The notes: a model not told the origin generated them from the sequence alone. DNA of 64,000 nucleotides from Bacillota bacterium (GCA_023410535.1 JAEYPR010000011.1:62001-126000); one strand, 5' to 3'; positions 17,351 through 26,570 are shown, numbered from the stretch's first letter. Numbers and translations are program-made.

Positions 17351-19798
17351 TTACTTTTGTACAGTTTCGAAAACAATCTGTTCTTCCTGCGCTTTGGCCC
17401 GAATGGTTGTGCCCGGCTCGACCGTGCCTTTCAGCAACTCCTCCGAAAGCGGGTTTTCAATTAGCCGTTGTACCGAACGGCGTAGCGGCCGCGCTCCGAA
17501 CGCCGGGTCGTACCCTTCTTTGGCCAAGATCTCCTTGGCTTCCGGACTGACCTCCAAAGTGATACCGCGTTCGGTCAGTTGTTGGGCGACCGGTCGTACC
17601 ATCAGATCGACAATGGCCTTGATCTCCTCTTGATTTAACGCGTGGAAGACGATGGTTTCGTCGATCCGGTTTAAGAACTCCGGACGGAACGTCCGTTTCA
17701 ACTCCTCCAACACATTGCTCTTCATCTTTTCGTATTGGTCGCGGACTTCGTCCTGGCCGATCTGGAAGCCGATCGATCCGGAGCGTTCGATCAGATTCGC
17801 GCCGACATTGGAGGTCATGATTACCACTGTGTTCCGGAAATCGACCGTCCGTCCGTGGGAGTCGGTCAGTCGTCCGTCCTCCAACACTTGCAACAGGATG
17901 TTAAAGACCTCGGGATGGGCTTTTTCAATCTCATCCAGCAAGACCACCGAGTAGGGTTTGCGACGAACCCGTTCGGTCAGTTGGCCGCCTTCATCGTAAC
18001 CGACATAACCCGGAGGGGCGCCGACCAAACGTGAAACCGTATGGCGCTCCATATACTCGGACATATCGATCCGGATGACCGCATTGTCGTCGCCGAATAA
18101 TGCTTCAGCCAAAGCCCTTGCCAACTCGGTCTTGCCGACGCCGGTCGGACCGAGGAAGATAAACGAGCCGATCGGGCGTTTCGGATCTTTCAATCCGGCC
18201 CGCGCCCGCCGCACCGCCCGGGAAATTGCATCAACCGCTTCATTCTGACCGATCACCCGTTGATGCAAAATCTCTTCCATCTTCAGCAAGCGTTCGGTCT
18301 CTTCCTCTTTTAACTTCATTACCGGAATCCCGGTCCACGTGGAGACCACATGAGCGATCTCATTTTCGGTCACAGTCGGATGAGCCATTCCCCGTTTGTT
18401 CTTCCAATCGTTCACCAAATTATCAAGCTGTTGCCGGAGCTTCTGCTCACTATCGCGAAGTTGAGCGGCTTTTTCAAACTCTTCGTTTTTGATGGCCGCT
18501 TCTTTTTCATTTTGCAACTGGGTGACTTGTTCCTCCAGTTCTTTCAGATCCGGCGGGGTGGTCGTGGTCTGCAAACGAACCCGCGACGCCGCTTCGTCAA
18601 TCAGATCGATCGCCTTATCAGGCAAAAAACGGTCGGTGATATAGCGGTCGGACATACTGACCGCAGCTTCAATGGCGGCGTCGGTGATCTTCACCCGGTG
18701 ATGGGCTTCATAGCGGTCCCGCAAGCCTTCCAGAATCTGCCGCGTTTCATCCTTAGTCGGCTCGCCGACATTAATCGGTTGGAAGCGCCGTTCCAACGCC
18801 GCGTCTTTCTCGACGTGTTTGCGGTATTCATCCAAGGTCGTCGCGCCGATACATTGAAGTTCGCCCCGGGCCAAAGCCGGTTTCAGGATATTGGCGGCGT
18901 CGATCGCCCCTTCGGCCGCGCCGGCGCCGATCAACGTGTGCATCTCATCGATAAAGAGAATCACGTCGCCGGCATTGCGAATCTCCTCCATCACCTTTTT
19001 CATCCGTTCTTCAAACTCGCCCCGGTACTTGGAGCCGGCAACCATTGAACCCATATCTAAAGTGACTACCCGTTTATTCCGCAGAATTTCCGGGACATCG
19101 CCGCTGACGATCTGCTGGGCCAATCCTTCGGCAATGGCGGTTTTACCAACTCCCGGCTCGCCGATGAGCACCGGATTGTTTTTGGTCCGGCGCGACAGCA
19201 CCTGGATGACCCGTTCGATCTCATTTTCCCGGCCGATCACCGGGTCTAGCTTCCCGATTTTCGCCAGTTCGGTCAGGTCCCGGCCGAATTGATTGAGCGT
19301 CTGGGTTTTGGATTGTCCCCGTTGCGAACCGCCGCCCGGTTGCCCCGGGAAAGGCGTCGCCGACCCGCCCCCCAATAGATTCATCACTTGTTTCCGGACC
19401 TTCTCCAGATCGGCCCCTAAGTTCTTTAAGACCTGGGCCGCGACGCCTTCCCCTTCACGGATTAAGCCGAGCAGGATATGCTCGGTCCCCACATAGTTAT
19501 GGCCTAATTGCCTGCCTTCATCCACCGCCAGCTCCAACACCCGTTTCGCCCGGGGTGTAAAGGGAATTTCCCCAAACGGATTGGTCTCGCCGACCCCGAT
19601 GATCTTCTCTACTTCCTGGCGGATTTTATCTAAACGGATATCCATGGTCTCCAGGGCTTTCGCCGCGACACCCTCGCCCTCCGCTACCAGGCCGAGCAGC
19701 AGATGTTCTGTGCCAACCACATTATGTCCAAGGCGGGCGGCCTCCTGTTGCGCCAAATACACTACTTTCCGGGCACGTTCGGTAAATCGTTCAAACAT
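17351..19798 (-). CDS. clpC: ATP-dependent Clp protease ATPase subunit ClpC
   Basis: This 815-residue Hsp100 unfoldase contains two N-terminal Clp_N repeats (residues 1-145). The first AAA+ module has GEPGVGKTA, and a central coiled-coil/UVR segment (EEFEKAAQLRDSEQKL) follows. The second AAA+ module has GPTGVGKTE and a C-terminal D2-small domain. It unfolds substrates, including phosphoarginine-marked proteins, for ClpP. It is the last gene of the ctsR-mcsA-mcsB-clpC operon, 42 bp after mcsB, and ends at a strong terminator. radA, which often follows in Bacillus, is absent. Confidence 0.98.
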   Translation of the reverse strand: MFERFTERARKVVYLAQQEAARLGHNVVGTEHLLLGLVAEGEGVAAKALETMDIRLDKIRQEVEKIIGVGETNPFGEIPFTPRAKRVLELAVDEGRQLGHNYVGTEHILLGLIREGEGVAAQVLKNLGADLEKVRKQVMNLLGGGSATPFPGQPGGGSQRGQSKTQTLNQFGRDLTELAKIGKLDPVIGRENEIERVIQVLSRRTKNNPVLIGEPGVGKTAIAEGLAQQIVSGDVPEILRNKRVVTLDMGSMVAGSKYRGEFEERMKKVMEEIRNAGDVILFIDEMHTLIGAGAAEGAIDAANILKPALARGELQCIGATTLDEYRKHVEKDAALERRFQPINVGEPTKDETRQILEGLRDRYEAHHRVKITDAAIEAAVSMSDRYITDRFLPDKAIDLIDEAASRVRLQTTTTPPDLKELEEQVTQLQNEKEAAIKNEEFEKAAQLRDSEQKLRQQLDNLVNDWKNKRGMAHPTVTENEIAHVVSTWTGIPVMKLKEEETERLLKMEEILHQRVIGQNEAVDAISRAVRRARAGLKDPKRPIGSFIFLGPTGVGKTELARALAEALFGDDNAVIRIDMSEYMERHTVSRLVGAPPGYVGYDEGGQLTERVRRKPYSVVLLDEIEKAHPEVFNILLQVLEDGRLTDSHGRTVDFRNTVVIMTSNVGANLIERSGSIGFQIGQDEVRDQYEKMKSNVLEELKRTFRPEFLNRIDETIVFHALNQEEIKAIVDLMVRPVAQQLTERGITLEVSPEAKEILAKEGYDPAFGARPLRRSVQRLIENPLSEELLKGTVEPGTTIRAKAQEEQIVFETVQK

Positions 19799-19840
19799 GG
19801 TACTTCACCACCTAAATAAATTTAAGAAATTTCCTTGTGA

Positions 19841-20911
19841 TTATGATTCCTGCTTTGAGTTTGGAGCATTGAGTTGTTCCCGGATCGCTAAGGCCCGGTA
19901 GTAATCCCGTTCCACTGTCTCCACTTCTTTACCGATCACTTGCTGGATCAAAGAACTCCGGGTAATAAACATTAATTCCTTGACTTTCTCCCCACTAACC
20001 CCGGTTATTATACCCAACTCGACGCCTAATTTGACATCAGAAAGCAGTTTTAACGCTTCCTGAGACGGGACCAACCGCGCTTCCTTTAAGATACCGTACG
20101 ACCGGCAGATCTTATCCTCCAATTGAACCCGCGATTCCTTGAGCAGCGCTTCGCGGACATTCCGCTCTTGCTCAATCACTTGACGGCAGATACTTTTTAA
20201 ATTATTGGTCAGATCCTCTTCGGACTGGCCTAAGGTAACCTGATTCGATATCTGGTAAATATCGCCGTAAGCTTCGGTTCCCTCGCCGTAAAACCCACGG
20301 ACGTTAATCCCGACATGGGAAAGCGCCGCCAGCACCCGTTGCACTTGGTCCACTAACGCCAGTCCCGGCAGATGCAACATAACCGAAGCCCGCAAGCCGG
20401 TTCCGGCGTTAGTCGGACAGGCGGTCAAAAAACCGCAACTTTCGTCGAAACAATATTCCAGGGTCGCTTCCAGATAGTCGTCGACCTCATTATTGAGGTT
20501 CAGGGTATTATCCAGGGCAAAACCCGGCAACAGCGTTTGAATTCGCAAATGGTCCTCTTCGTTCACCATAATACTCACAGTCTGTTCGGGATTGATAATT
20601 AAGGTCCGTAGATGAGGATTTTGAACAAATTGCGGACTGCAAAGGTGCTTTTCGACCAGGACCATTCGCTCATTGGGAGTCAACTCTTCGAGCGCGAGCG
20701 GCTGCAGCGGCCCAAACGGCGCTGTCGTATTCAAAGCGCTTAACACTCGCTGAATGGTTTCTTGTAACTGTTTTTCATGGGCATAATTTGGAAAGGGCAG
20801 TCCCTTCAAATTGCGGGCCACCCGGACCCGGCTGCTGATCACCACATCATCCCCATCGCCGCCGTTCTTAACCCAAGTGGGCATATCATTGAAATAGTTT
20901 TGATTCGGCAC
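19841..20911 (-). CDS. mcsB: Protein-arginine kinase McsB
   Basis: This 356-residue ATP:guanido phosphotransferase shows VVISSRVRVARNLKGLPFP at the start, the nucleotide-binding Arg-rich segments and the diagnostic FLTACPTNAGTGLRASVMLHLP. It phosphorylates arginines on damaged proteins and on CtsR, targeting them to ClpCP. It needs McsA, encoded 6 bp upstream, for activity. The start is GTG at 20911 behind GGGGGTTGATGG, which overlaps the mcsA stop. Confidence 0.97.
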   Translation of the reverse strand: MPNQNYFNDMPTWVKNGGDGDDVVISSRVRVARNLKGLPFPNYAHEKQLQETIQRVLSALNTTAPFGPLQPLALEELTPNERMVLVEKHLCSPQFVQNPHLRTLIINPEQTVSIMVNEEDHLRIQTLLPGFALDNTLNLNNEVDDYLEATLEYCFDESCGFLTACPTNAGTGLRASVMLHLPGLALVDQVQRVLAALSHVGINVRGFYGEGTEAYGDIYQISNQVTLGQSEEDLTNNLKSICRQVIEQERNVREALLKESRVQLEDKICRSYGILKEARLVPSQEALKLLSDVKLGVELGIITGVSGEKVKELMFITRSSLIQQVIGKEVETVERDYYRALAIREQLNAPNSKQES

Positions 20912-20917
20912 GGGCCA

Positions 20918-21439
20918 TCAACCCCCTAATAACTCATTTTCGCGACGGCGGATCTCATCCCGTAAATAAGCCGCTCTTTCGTAATCTTCGTGTTGGATCG
21001 ACTCCTGCAGCTGCGACCGCAGCGTATCGATTTCTTTGCGCATTCGGACTTTACCTCCGGTGCGGCGCGGCACTTTGCCGGTATGGCGGTTACTACCATG
21101 CACCTTTTTAAGCAAAGGCTCCAAGCCGACTTGAAAATACCGGTAGCAATCACCACATCCCAGGAGGCCTCCCCGACGAAAATCAGAAAATGTCAAACCG
21201 CAACTTTGACATTGAAGTTCCTTCCCTTGTGGCGTGGGAACTTGATTATAGTTATGATCCCCTTCCAAAAGTCCGGCGATCAAATTTTGAAATGAAAAAC
21301 TCGGTTCAAAGACCAACCCCAACTCATTGCCGGCTTCTTTGGCGCAGATTTCGCAGAGATGGAGCTCCGTCTTTTCATAATTGACAATTTTCGTCAAATG
21401 AACAGTGGCGGGCCTTTCTTGGCATCGTTGACAAAACAA
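20918..21439 (-). CDS. mcsA: McsA, activator of McsB kinase
   Basis: This 173-residue zinc-finger protein has two CxxC pairs near the N-terminus (CQRC, CEIC), a second zinc site (CQSC, CGDC) and a C-terminal UVR coiled coil (QESIQHEDYERAAYLRDEIRRRE). It binds and activates McsB and modulates CtsR. The start is TTG at 21439, seven bases after GAGGTG. Position two in the heat-shock operon confirms the assignment. Confidence 0.95.
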   Translation of the reverse strand: MFCQRCQERPATVHLTKIVNYEKTELHLCEICAKEAGNELGLVFEPSFSFQNLIAGLLEGDHNYNQVPTPQGKELQCQSCGLTFSDFRRGGLLGCGDCYRYFQVGLEPLLKKVHGSNRHTGKVPRRTGGKVRMRKEIDTLRSQLQESIQHEDYERAAYLRDEIRRRENELLGG

Positions 21440-21460
21440 ATAAACTCACCTCGATTCATT

Positions 21461-21925
21461 TTATTGTCCGGATTTACTTCCTAACACCATTAATAACATT
21501 TTTAGGAACTTAGCCCGGAGACCGGCTGCAACCTCTGCAGGTAAATCCCCAAAATTCTTTTCAAGCAAAAATTGTGCCATTTGCGCCTCTTCGGGATTGA
21601 TCAACCGGTGTTCCGCCAAACGGTAAAGTAGATCGTCAAGCTCATCGGCGTTGATTGCCCCGGGGATTAATTGATCGATCATCCTTGGAAGGTCGGGGGT
21701 TGACTCCCATTTTACATGAGTGATACGGATATATCCGCCACCGCCCCGTTTGCTTTCGATGATATATCCCCGATCAATCGTGAAGCGGGTCTCCAGTACA
21801 TAATTGATTTGCGAAGGGGCGCAGCGAAACATTTTTGCCAATTCGCGCCGTTGTAACTCAATATTACTCTTCCCCGCAAACATATTCCGTAAATATTGTT
21901 CGATAAAATCAGCCAAGTTACCCAT
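21461..21925 (-). CDS. ctsR: Transcriptional repressor CtsR
   Basis: This 154-residue regulator begins MGNLADFIEQYLRNMFAG. It has the winged helix with the conserved RGGGGYIRI wing that senses temperature and inserts into DNA, and a C-terminal dimerisation domain. It represses clp genes and its own operon at normal temperature, and McsB inactivates it. The start at 21925 follows GAGGTGATGCT. Its own operator lies 10 bp upstream of the start codon. Confidence 0.97.
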   Translation of the reverse strand: MGNLADFIEQYLRNMFAGKSNIELQRRELAKMFRCAPSQINYVLETRFTIDRGYIIESKRGGGGYIRITHVKWESTPDLPRMIDQLIPGAINADELDDLLYRLAEHRLINPEEAQMAQFLLEKNFGDLPAEVAAGLRAKFLKMLLMVLGSKSGQ

Positions 21926-21934
21926 AGCATCACC

Positions 21935-21951
21935 TCTGACCTTCACTGACC
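21935..21951 (-). promoter_or_regulatory. CtsR operator
   Basis: On the minus strand AGGTCAGTGAAGGTCAGA reproduces the heptad direct repeat of the CtsR box (RGTCAAANANRGTCAAA, with two or three substitutions). It lies immediately downstream of the -10 box, where bound CtsR would block initiation. Confidence 0.75.
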
Positions 21952-21953
21952 TT

Positions 21954-21982
21954 ATTGTAACGTGACTTACTTTAAAAAACAA
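21954..21982 (-). promoter_or_regulatory. Predicted promoter of the ctsR operon
   Basis: TTGTTT and TACAAT lie 17 nt apart. The -35 box coincides with the U-tract of the terminator of the upstream M23 peptidase gene. Confidence 0.7.
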
Positions 21983-22005
21983 GGGAAGATTCAGTTTCTT
22001 CCCTT
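21974..22005 (-). terminator. Terminator of the M23 peptidase gene
   Basis: On the minus strand AAGGGAAGA pairs with TCTTCCCTT around a 7-nt loop, followed by TTGTTTTTT. Confidence 0.75.
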
Positions 22006-22066
22006 TGCAAAAAATGCCGTTGTTCCCATTTTAGCGCAAGCTAGCTTCCGATTTCAAAGTTTTTCG

Positions 22067-22951
22067 TTAATAATTGACGTATTTCAGCGGATTGATCTTT
22101 CGCCCGCGTTCCGCAATCTCCAGATGCAAATGACTGCCATAGGCCCGGCCGGTGCTTCCAACCCGTCCGATCATCATCCCGGCATAGACCGTTTGGCCCG
22201 CTTTGACTGAAATTTGGGAAAGATGCGCATAGTAACTCTCCAGGTTGCCATGACCAATCCGGATCAATAACCCGTAACCATCCTGCCATCCGGTGAAACT
22301 GACCCGGCCGCCCGCGATCGCGCGAACCGATGTTCCGGTAGGCGCCGCCAAATCGATGCCATAATGCATTCGTCCCCAACGACGGCCAAAACGCGAGGTA
22401 AGCCGCCCTTGCATTACCGGCCGGGCGACTCGTAGGATGCCGCTCCGGTCCGCGCTGACGGTTTGGACCTTTGGCAACAACAATATTTGACCGGCCGGAA
22501 TACCCTGCTCCGCCACGGTGGGATTGAGCCGCTGAACCTGCAGCGGATCCAGAGCAAATTGTTGACAGATGGCGCGCAAGCTGTTTGTTTTTTGAACCCG
22601 ATATTCCCGGGTTAATTGATTCCGGGGATCGGTCGGCGGTATGAAAATACGCTGACCGATCTTCAGGCAAGTCGGATCACTGATCCGGTTAATCGCGGCC
22701 AGATTCTCGCACGGGACAAGATAATAGCGGCTGATCCGGTACAACGTTTCCCCGGGGATTACTCGGTGCGACGGCAGCAGCTTGACCAATTCGGCGCGGA
22801 CCAGTTCGTTGCCGGCCAAAAACAGTAGCCGGTCCGTTAGGTTACGATCCGTTAATTCCGCGAACCGGAAAACGGAGGTAACGATTATGAACAAGATGAG
22901 CAATCCAATAAAGGAGATCCGCTGCTTTTTACAGTTATTCAAATCGGGCAC
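22067..22951 (-). CDS. LysM-containing M23 peptidase (membrane-anchored)
   Basis: The chain has one N-terminal membrane segment (FIGLLILFIIVTSVFRF). Two LysM modules follow (SHRVIPGETLYRISRYYLVP to IGQRIFIP, then EYRVQKTNSLRAICQQFAL to GQILLLPK), and a C-terminal M23 LytM domain has its metal ligands in MHYGIDLAAPTGT and HLHLEI. Such proteins cut or regulate cleavage of peptidoglycan cross-bridges outside the membrane. The longest frame starts at 23038, but that region contains the rho terminator hairpin. A GTG at 22951 behind AGGGG is more likely, giving 294 residues; the exact start is uncertain. Confidence 0.85.
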   Translation of the reverse strand: MPDLNNCKKQRISFIGLLILFIIVTSVFRFAELTDRNLTDRLLFLAGNELVRAELVKLLPSHRVIPGETLYRISRYYLVPCENLAAINRISDPTCLKIGQRIFIPPTDPRNQLTREYRVQKTNSLRAICQQFALDPLQVQRLNPTVAEQGIPAGQILLLPKVQTVSADRSGILRVARPVMQGRLTSRFGRRWGRMHYGIDLAAPTGTSVRAIAGGRVSFTGWQDGYGLLIRIGHGNLESYYAHLSQISVKAGQTVYAGMMIGRVGSTGRAYGSHLHLEIAERGRKINPLKYVNY

Positions 22952-22970
22952 TTCAGCGTTCAACCCCTGC

Positions 22971-23021
22971 AATAAAAAATTCCATCCTTCATTATTGTTA
23001 CTCTTCCTGAAGGATGGAATT
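22971..23021 (-). terminator. Terminator of rho
   Basis: ATTCCATCCTTC pairs with GAAGGATGGAAT (12 bp) on the minus strand, followed by TTTTTTATT. It lies about 55 bp after the rho stop and inside the longest reading frame of the M23 gene. Confidence 0.85.
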
Positions 23022-23075
23022 CTAGCATAATTTTCCAATTATTCAAATCAAAGATTGAAACTATCTAGCTCCCAA

Positions 23076-24365
23076 TTAATGGTCGCCATTACGTTTGTTC
23101 TTCAGAACATTCTCCGCAAAGGAGGAGGTCATGATTAACTCCCGGAATTCCTCATTGGATTTGGTATGATTGATCCGGTCGATAATCAACTCGGCGGTTT
23201 CGTTAGCGCCTAATGAACCAAGCACCTTACGCAGCACCCAGGTGCATTCCAATTCTTCAGGGCGCAGCAAAAGTTCTTCTTTCCGGGTTCCGGAGCGGAT
23301 AATATCAATGGCCGGGAAGATGCGGCGATCGGCCAGTTTCCGGTCAAGGTGCAACTCCATATTCCCGGTTCCTTTAAACTCTTCAAAGATCACTTCGTCC
23401 ATGCGGGAACCGGTTTCCACCAACGCGGTGGCCATGATTGTCAAACTACCGCCTTCTTCAATCTTCCGGGCCGCTCCAAAAAACCGTTTCGGTTTATGCA
23501 AAGCGCTGGGATCAACACCGCCGGAGAGCGTCCGGCCGCTAGGCGGCTCGACGAGGTTATAAGCGCGAGCGAGCCGAGTGATCGAATCGAGCAGGATCAC
23601 GACATCCTTACCAACCTCAACCATTCGTTTGGCCCGTTCCAAAACCAGTTCGGCCACTCGGACGTGATTCTCCGAGGGGAGATCAAACGTCGAACTGACG
23701 ACTTCACCCTTGACCGAACGCGACATATCGGTAACTTCTTCGGGACGTTCATCAATGAGCAGGACGATCAGATGGACATCAGGATGATTGGTGGTGATGC
23801 TGTTGGCGATCTTCTTCAAAAGCGTGGTTTTGCCGGCTTTCGGCGGAGCAACAATCATGCCCCGCTGACCTTTACCCACCGGAGCCATCACGTCGACCAA
23901 CCGCATCGCCGTTTCTTTCGGTTCCGTTTCCAACCGCATCCGTTCAATGGGATAGATTGGGGTTAATTCCTCAAAATGCGTCCGTTTTTTTAACGAGTCG
24001 GGGTCGATCATATTCACGGCTTGTACTTTAAGCAAAGCGAAGTATTTCTCATTGTCTTTCGGCGGACGGACTTGGCCGGACACCAAGTCGCCGGTCCGCA
24101 TATTAAAGCGGCGAATCTGCGACGCCGAAACATAAATATCTTCAGGTCCGGGATAATAACCTTCCACACGTAAAAAACCATAACCATCCGGTAAGATCTC
24201 CAAAACACCCTGGGAAAATATGAGTCCTTCCTTCACCGCCAACACTTTCAACAACTCAAAGACCAATTCCCGTTTGCGGAATTTGGAATACCCCTCAATC
24301 TGCAAATCGCTGGCCATATCCTGCAGTTCTTGTAGGGTCTTGTTCTCCAATTCAGCTAATTGCAT
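23076..24365 (-). CDS. rho: Transcription termination factor Rho
   Basis: This 429-residue RNA helicase has an N-terminal Rho_N segment (LAELENKTLQELQDMASDLQIEG). The cold-shock-like RNA-binding domain has GYGFLRVEGYYPGPEDIYVS. The P-loop is VAPPKAGKTTLLKKIANSI, the Walker B region is VVILLDSITRLARAYN, and the Q/R-loop part has SGGVDPSALHKPKRFFGAARKIEEGGSLT. It ends transcripts by translocating on untranslated RNA. The ATG follows a GGGGGGG run. A 418-bp leader precedes it. Confidence 0.98.
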   Translation of the reverse strand: MQLAELENKTLQELQDMASDLQIEGYSKFRKRELVFELLKVLAVKEGLIFSQGVLEILPDGYGFLRVEGYYPGPEDIYVSASQIRRFNMRTGDLVSGQVRPPKDNEKYFALLKVQAVNMIDPDSLKKRTHFEELTPIYPIERMRLETEPKETAMRLVDVMAPVGKGQRGMIVAPPKAGKTTLLKKIANSITTNHPDVHLIVLLIDERPEEVTDMSRSVKGEVVSSTFDLPSENHVRVAELVLERAKRMVEVGKDVVILLDSITRLARAYNLVEPPSGRTLSGGVDPSALHKPKRFFGAARKIEEGGSLTIMATALVETGSRMDEVIFEEFKGTGNMELHLDRKLADRRIFPAIDIIRSGTRKEELLLRPEELECTWVLRKVLGSLGANETAELIIDRINHTKSNEEFRELIMTSSFAENVLKNKRNGDH

Positions 24366-24397
24366 TAATGCCCCCCCTAATTCAATGTATCCTATTT

Positions 24398-24427
24398 ATC
24401 TATTTATTTATCTAGTTATTTATTTTA
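24398..24427. repeat. TTTA/TCTA simple repeat
   Basis: A low-complexity run of TTTATCTA-like tetranucleotides lies in the rho leader. No function is evident. Confidence 0.5.
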
Positions 24428-24430
24428 GCG

Positions 24431-24460
24431 ATTGCCGGTGTCAAACGAAGTAACGGCAAT
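24431..24460 (-). promoter_or_regulatory. Hairpin in rho leader
   Basis: ATTGCCG pairs with CGGCAAT around a 16-nt loop. The stem overlaps the short upstream reading frame described at 24441-24473. Confidence 0.4.
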
Positions 24461-24473
24461 TCCAATTGCCCAT
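24441..24473 (-). CDS. Possible 10-codon upstream reading frame in rho leader
   Basis: An ATG with a perfectly spaced AGGAG (seven bases) opens MGNWNCRYFV and stops about 75 bp before the rho start. It overlaps a 7-bp hairpin. Rho genes are often autoregulated, so a leader peptide would be plausible. Nothing beyond the ribosome site and position supports it. Confidence 0.3.
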   Translation of the reverse strand: MGNWNCRYFV

Positions 24474-24783
24474 CTGTTTGCTCCTGATTTTGACATGAAA
24501 ATACTATGGAATTCGACGATTCTGCGTGTGTAACGAATTACGGTGGAGTATTTGATAATTTACGAGAAAGGAGGGGTTTTGAAGATCGAAACATTTGATT
24601 GTTCGTTTTTCAAAACAACTGACCCGAACAATTGTTGTAATATCAATTTAAACCGTTAATCGATGCTGTGGGATGAGAAGTTCGATTTTGAGATTTACTT
24701 AATTATTATACTGGATCAATCAGAAAAAATATACATCGGAACCAATATAAATTTTATTTGGCCGGGAGCAAAGCGCAACGAAT
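24474..24783. other. Distal part of the rho leader region
   Basis: This is 310 bp of AT-rich sequence between the upstream zinc-ribbon gene and the rho leader hairpin. It must contain the rho promoter. I found no clear -35/-10 pair, no riboswitch consensus and no reading frame with a ribosome site. Confidence 0.4.
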
Positions 24784-25434
24784 TTAAACCGGATGAACTT
24801 TGCCCGAATCAAAGCTGGTAAAACCTTTCTCATTGAGGGCAATCAGCTTGGCTTTTTTCACAATTTTCAAATCGTCGATGGTTTCGGCATAGATGATATG
24901 CAAACTTTGACAATTGGGACACCGTAACTCCAATTTCTCCGGAAATACGTCAATTTCGATCTGATCATTGCCGCAACGGCAAAAGAGTTGGCTTTCTTCG
25001 GCCAATTGATGGATGTGGTTTAAGGTTTCAAACATCACCTGCGGATTGGAGAAATAATCGTCAAACCCGAGATTGTTAAAGATACTATCCGCGTTATCCC
25101 GTTTATCATTAACGACTTTTTCAATTTCGGCGGCATTCCCGATATAACCCAGTTCCTGGTCGGTATCCGGGCATTGCAATGGAATCAGGAGATCGTTCCA
25201 GAACTCCTTTTTGGCAAACCGTAAGATATGAACCTCCTCACAAACCAAGCAGGACATTTGCAACAAATACGTTTGAAGGTTTTTCGTATGTAAAATGGCC
25301 TTATTGAAACCGCATTTACATTGAATCCGCAAGGAAGACCGGCCCGAAAAATCAAACCACGATACCTTATGAAATTCCAACCGTCCGCAAACCGGACACC
25401 GCAACGCCAAGGTACGTTCCGTGGCGATCAGCAT
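24784..25434 (-). CDS. Multi-zinc-ribbon protein of unknown function
   Basis: This 216-residue protein has repeated CxxC or CxC pairs: LRCPVCGRLEF, IQCKCGFNK, MSCLVCEE, FCRCGNDQ and LRCPNCQS. They could form two or three structural zinc sites. No membrane segment or enzymatic motif is visible. The start at 25434 follows GGGGG by eight bases. It lies 45 bp after cheB on the same strand and is probably co-transcribed. I do not recognise a named family; a regulatory or RNA/protein-binding role is only a guess. Confidence 0.65.
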   Translation of the reverse strand: MLIATERTLALRCPVCGRLEFHKVSWFDFSGRSSLRIQCKCGFNKAILHTKNLQTYLLQMSCLVCEEVHILRFAKKEFWNDLLIPLQCPDTDQELGYIGNAAEIEKVVNDKRDNADSIFNNLGFDDYFSNPQVMFETLNHIHQLAEESQLFCRCGNDQIEIDVFPEKLELRCPNCQSLHIIYAETIDDLKIVKKAKLIALNEKGFTSFDSGKVHPV

Positions 25435-25479
25435 GATCATTACCCCCTTTCCGGAAGGTTAAAATAAAAAATAGTTAGT

Positions 25480-26538
25480 TTATAAGTTCTGGTGTTCCTG
25501 AATGATCGCGATGACCCGGGGTAAAACATCGGGCAATCCTTCCACAAATTCGGCGGCTCCGATCTCCGCTGCGGCACGGGGCATACCGTAAACCACACAG
25601 GTCGCTTCGGCCTCGGCAATGGTCCGCGCCCCTAATTTTCGAAGTTCTAACAAACCTTGCGCGCCATCGGCGCCCATCCCCGTCAGCAGAATGCCGAGCA
25701 CCTGGCCTTCACAACAGGCCGCGGCCGACTTGAAGAGATGATCGATACTGGGCTTATATAATAAGTTGGGCTGCTCGGAAACTTCCAAGATCAGCCGGTC
25801 ACTCACCCATTGCAACGTGGTTTGTTTCCCGGAGGGAGCGATCAGTACACGTCCCGGCTTTACCTCATCCCCGGTTTTTCCCTCACTAACCTCCACCGGG
25901 ATGATATCATTGAGACGTTTGGCAAAAACTTTCGTAAAATCTTTCGGCATGTGTTGCGCCACGACGATTCCCAAGGGAAAATCTACCGGGATTCGGGCCA
26001 GTAACTGATGTAACGCCCGCGGTCCCCCGGTTGAAGAACCGATGATCATCAGATCCAGTCCTTTTATTTTTAAAGGCGGCAGTTTCGTCAGATCAGACCG
26101 TTGAAGGTCGGAAACGATCGCCCGGTTCAACGTGGAACGGTCGATGGCCGCGGCGATTTTTACCTTCTGGATCAGCTCGTTTTGAATTGTGGCAATTTCT
26201 AGGGGATCTTTAGAGGTACTTTTAGTTACAAAATCAATCGCTCCCAGTTCCAGCGCTTTCAGCGTCGATTCGGCGCCGGTTGTTGTTAAGTAACTTACCA
26301 TAATCACCGGGAGCGGCTGGGTGTCCATTAATTGTCGCAAACATTCCAGCCCGTTTAAATTGGGCATTTCCACATCAAGAGTTACAACATCCGGGTTCCA
26401 ACGTCTTACTTTATCAAGAGCATCACTACCATCAAACGCCGTCCCTACGACCTCAATTGCCGGATCTTCGCTGAGCATTCGGGTAATAATTTGGCGCATC
26501 AACGCGGAATCGTCAACCACTAAGACTCGAACAGCCAT
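25480..26538 (-). CDS. cheB: Protein-glutamate methylesterase/deamidase CheB
   Basis: This 352-residue protein is a complete CheB. The receiver domain has VVDDSALMR, phosphoacceptor TLDVEMPNLNG and Lys in VTKSTSK. The methylesterase domain has the catalytic Ser in GSSTGGPRAL, His in VVAQHMPKDF and Asp in GMGADGAQG. It removes methyl groups from chemoreceptors and deamidates Gln residues. The ATG at 26538 follows GGAAGG. No other che genes lie in the window. A conserved dyad element (26571-26616) lies 33 bp upstream. Confidence 0.95.
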   Translation of the reverse strand: MAVRVLVVDDSALMRQIITRMLSEDPAIEVVGTAFDGSDALDKVRRWNPDVVTLDVEMPNLNGLECLRQLMDTQPLPVIMVSYLTTTGAESTLKALELGAIDFVTKSTSKDPLEIATIQNELIQKVKIAAAIDRSTLNRAIVSDLQRSDLTKLPPLKIKGLDLMIIGSSTGGPRALHQLLARIPVDFPLGIVVAQHMPKDFTKVFAKRLNDIIPVEVSEGKTGDEVKPGRVLIAPSGKQTTLQWVSDRLILEVSEQPNLLYKPSIDHLFKSAAACCEGQVLGILLTGMGADGAQGLLELRKLGARTIAEAEATCVVYGMPRAAAEIGAAEFVEGLPDVLPRVIAIIQEHQNL

Positions 26539-26570
26539 CGCTACCTTCCCAAGAATAGCATTTTTTACGA

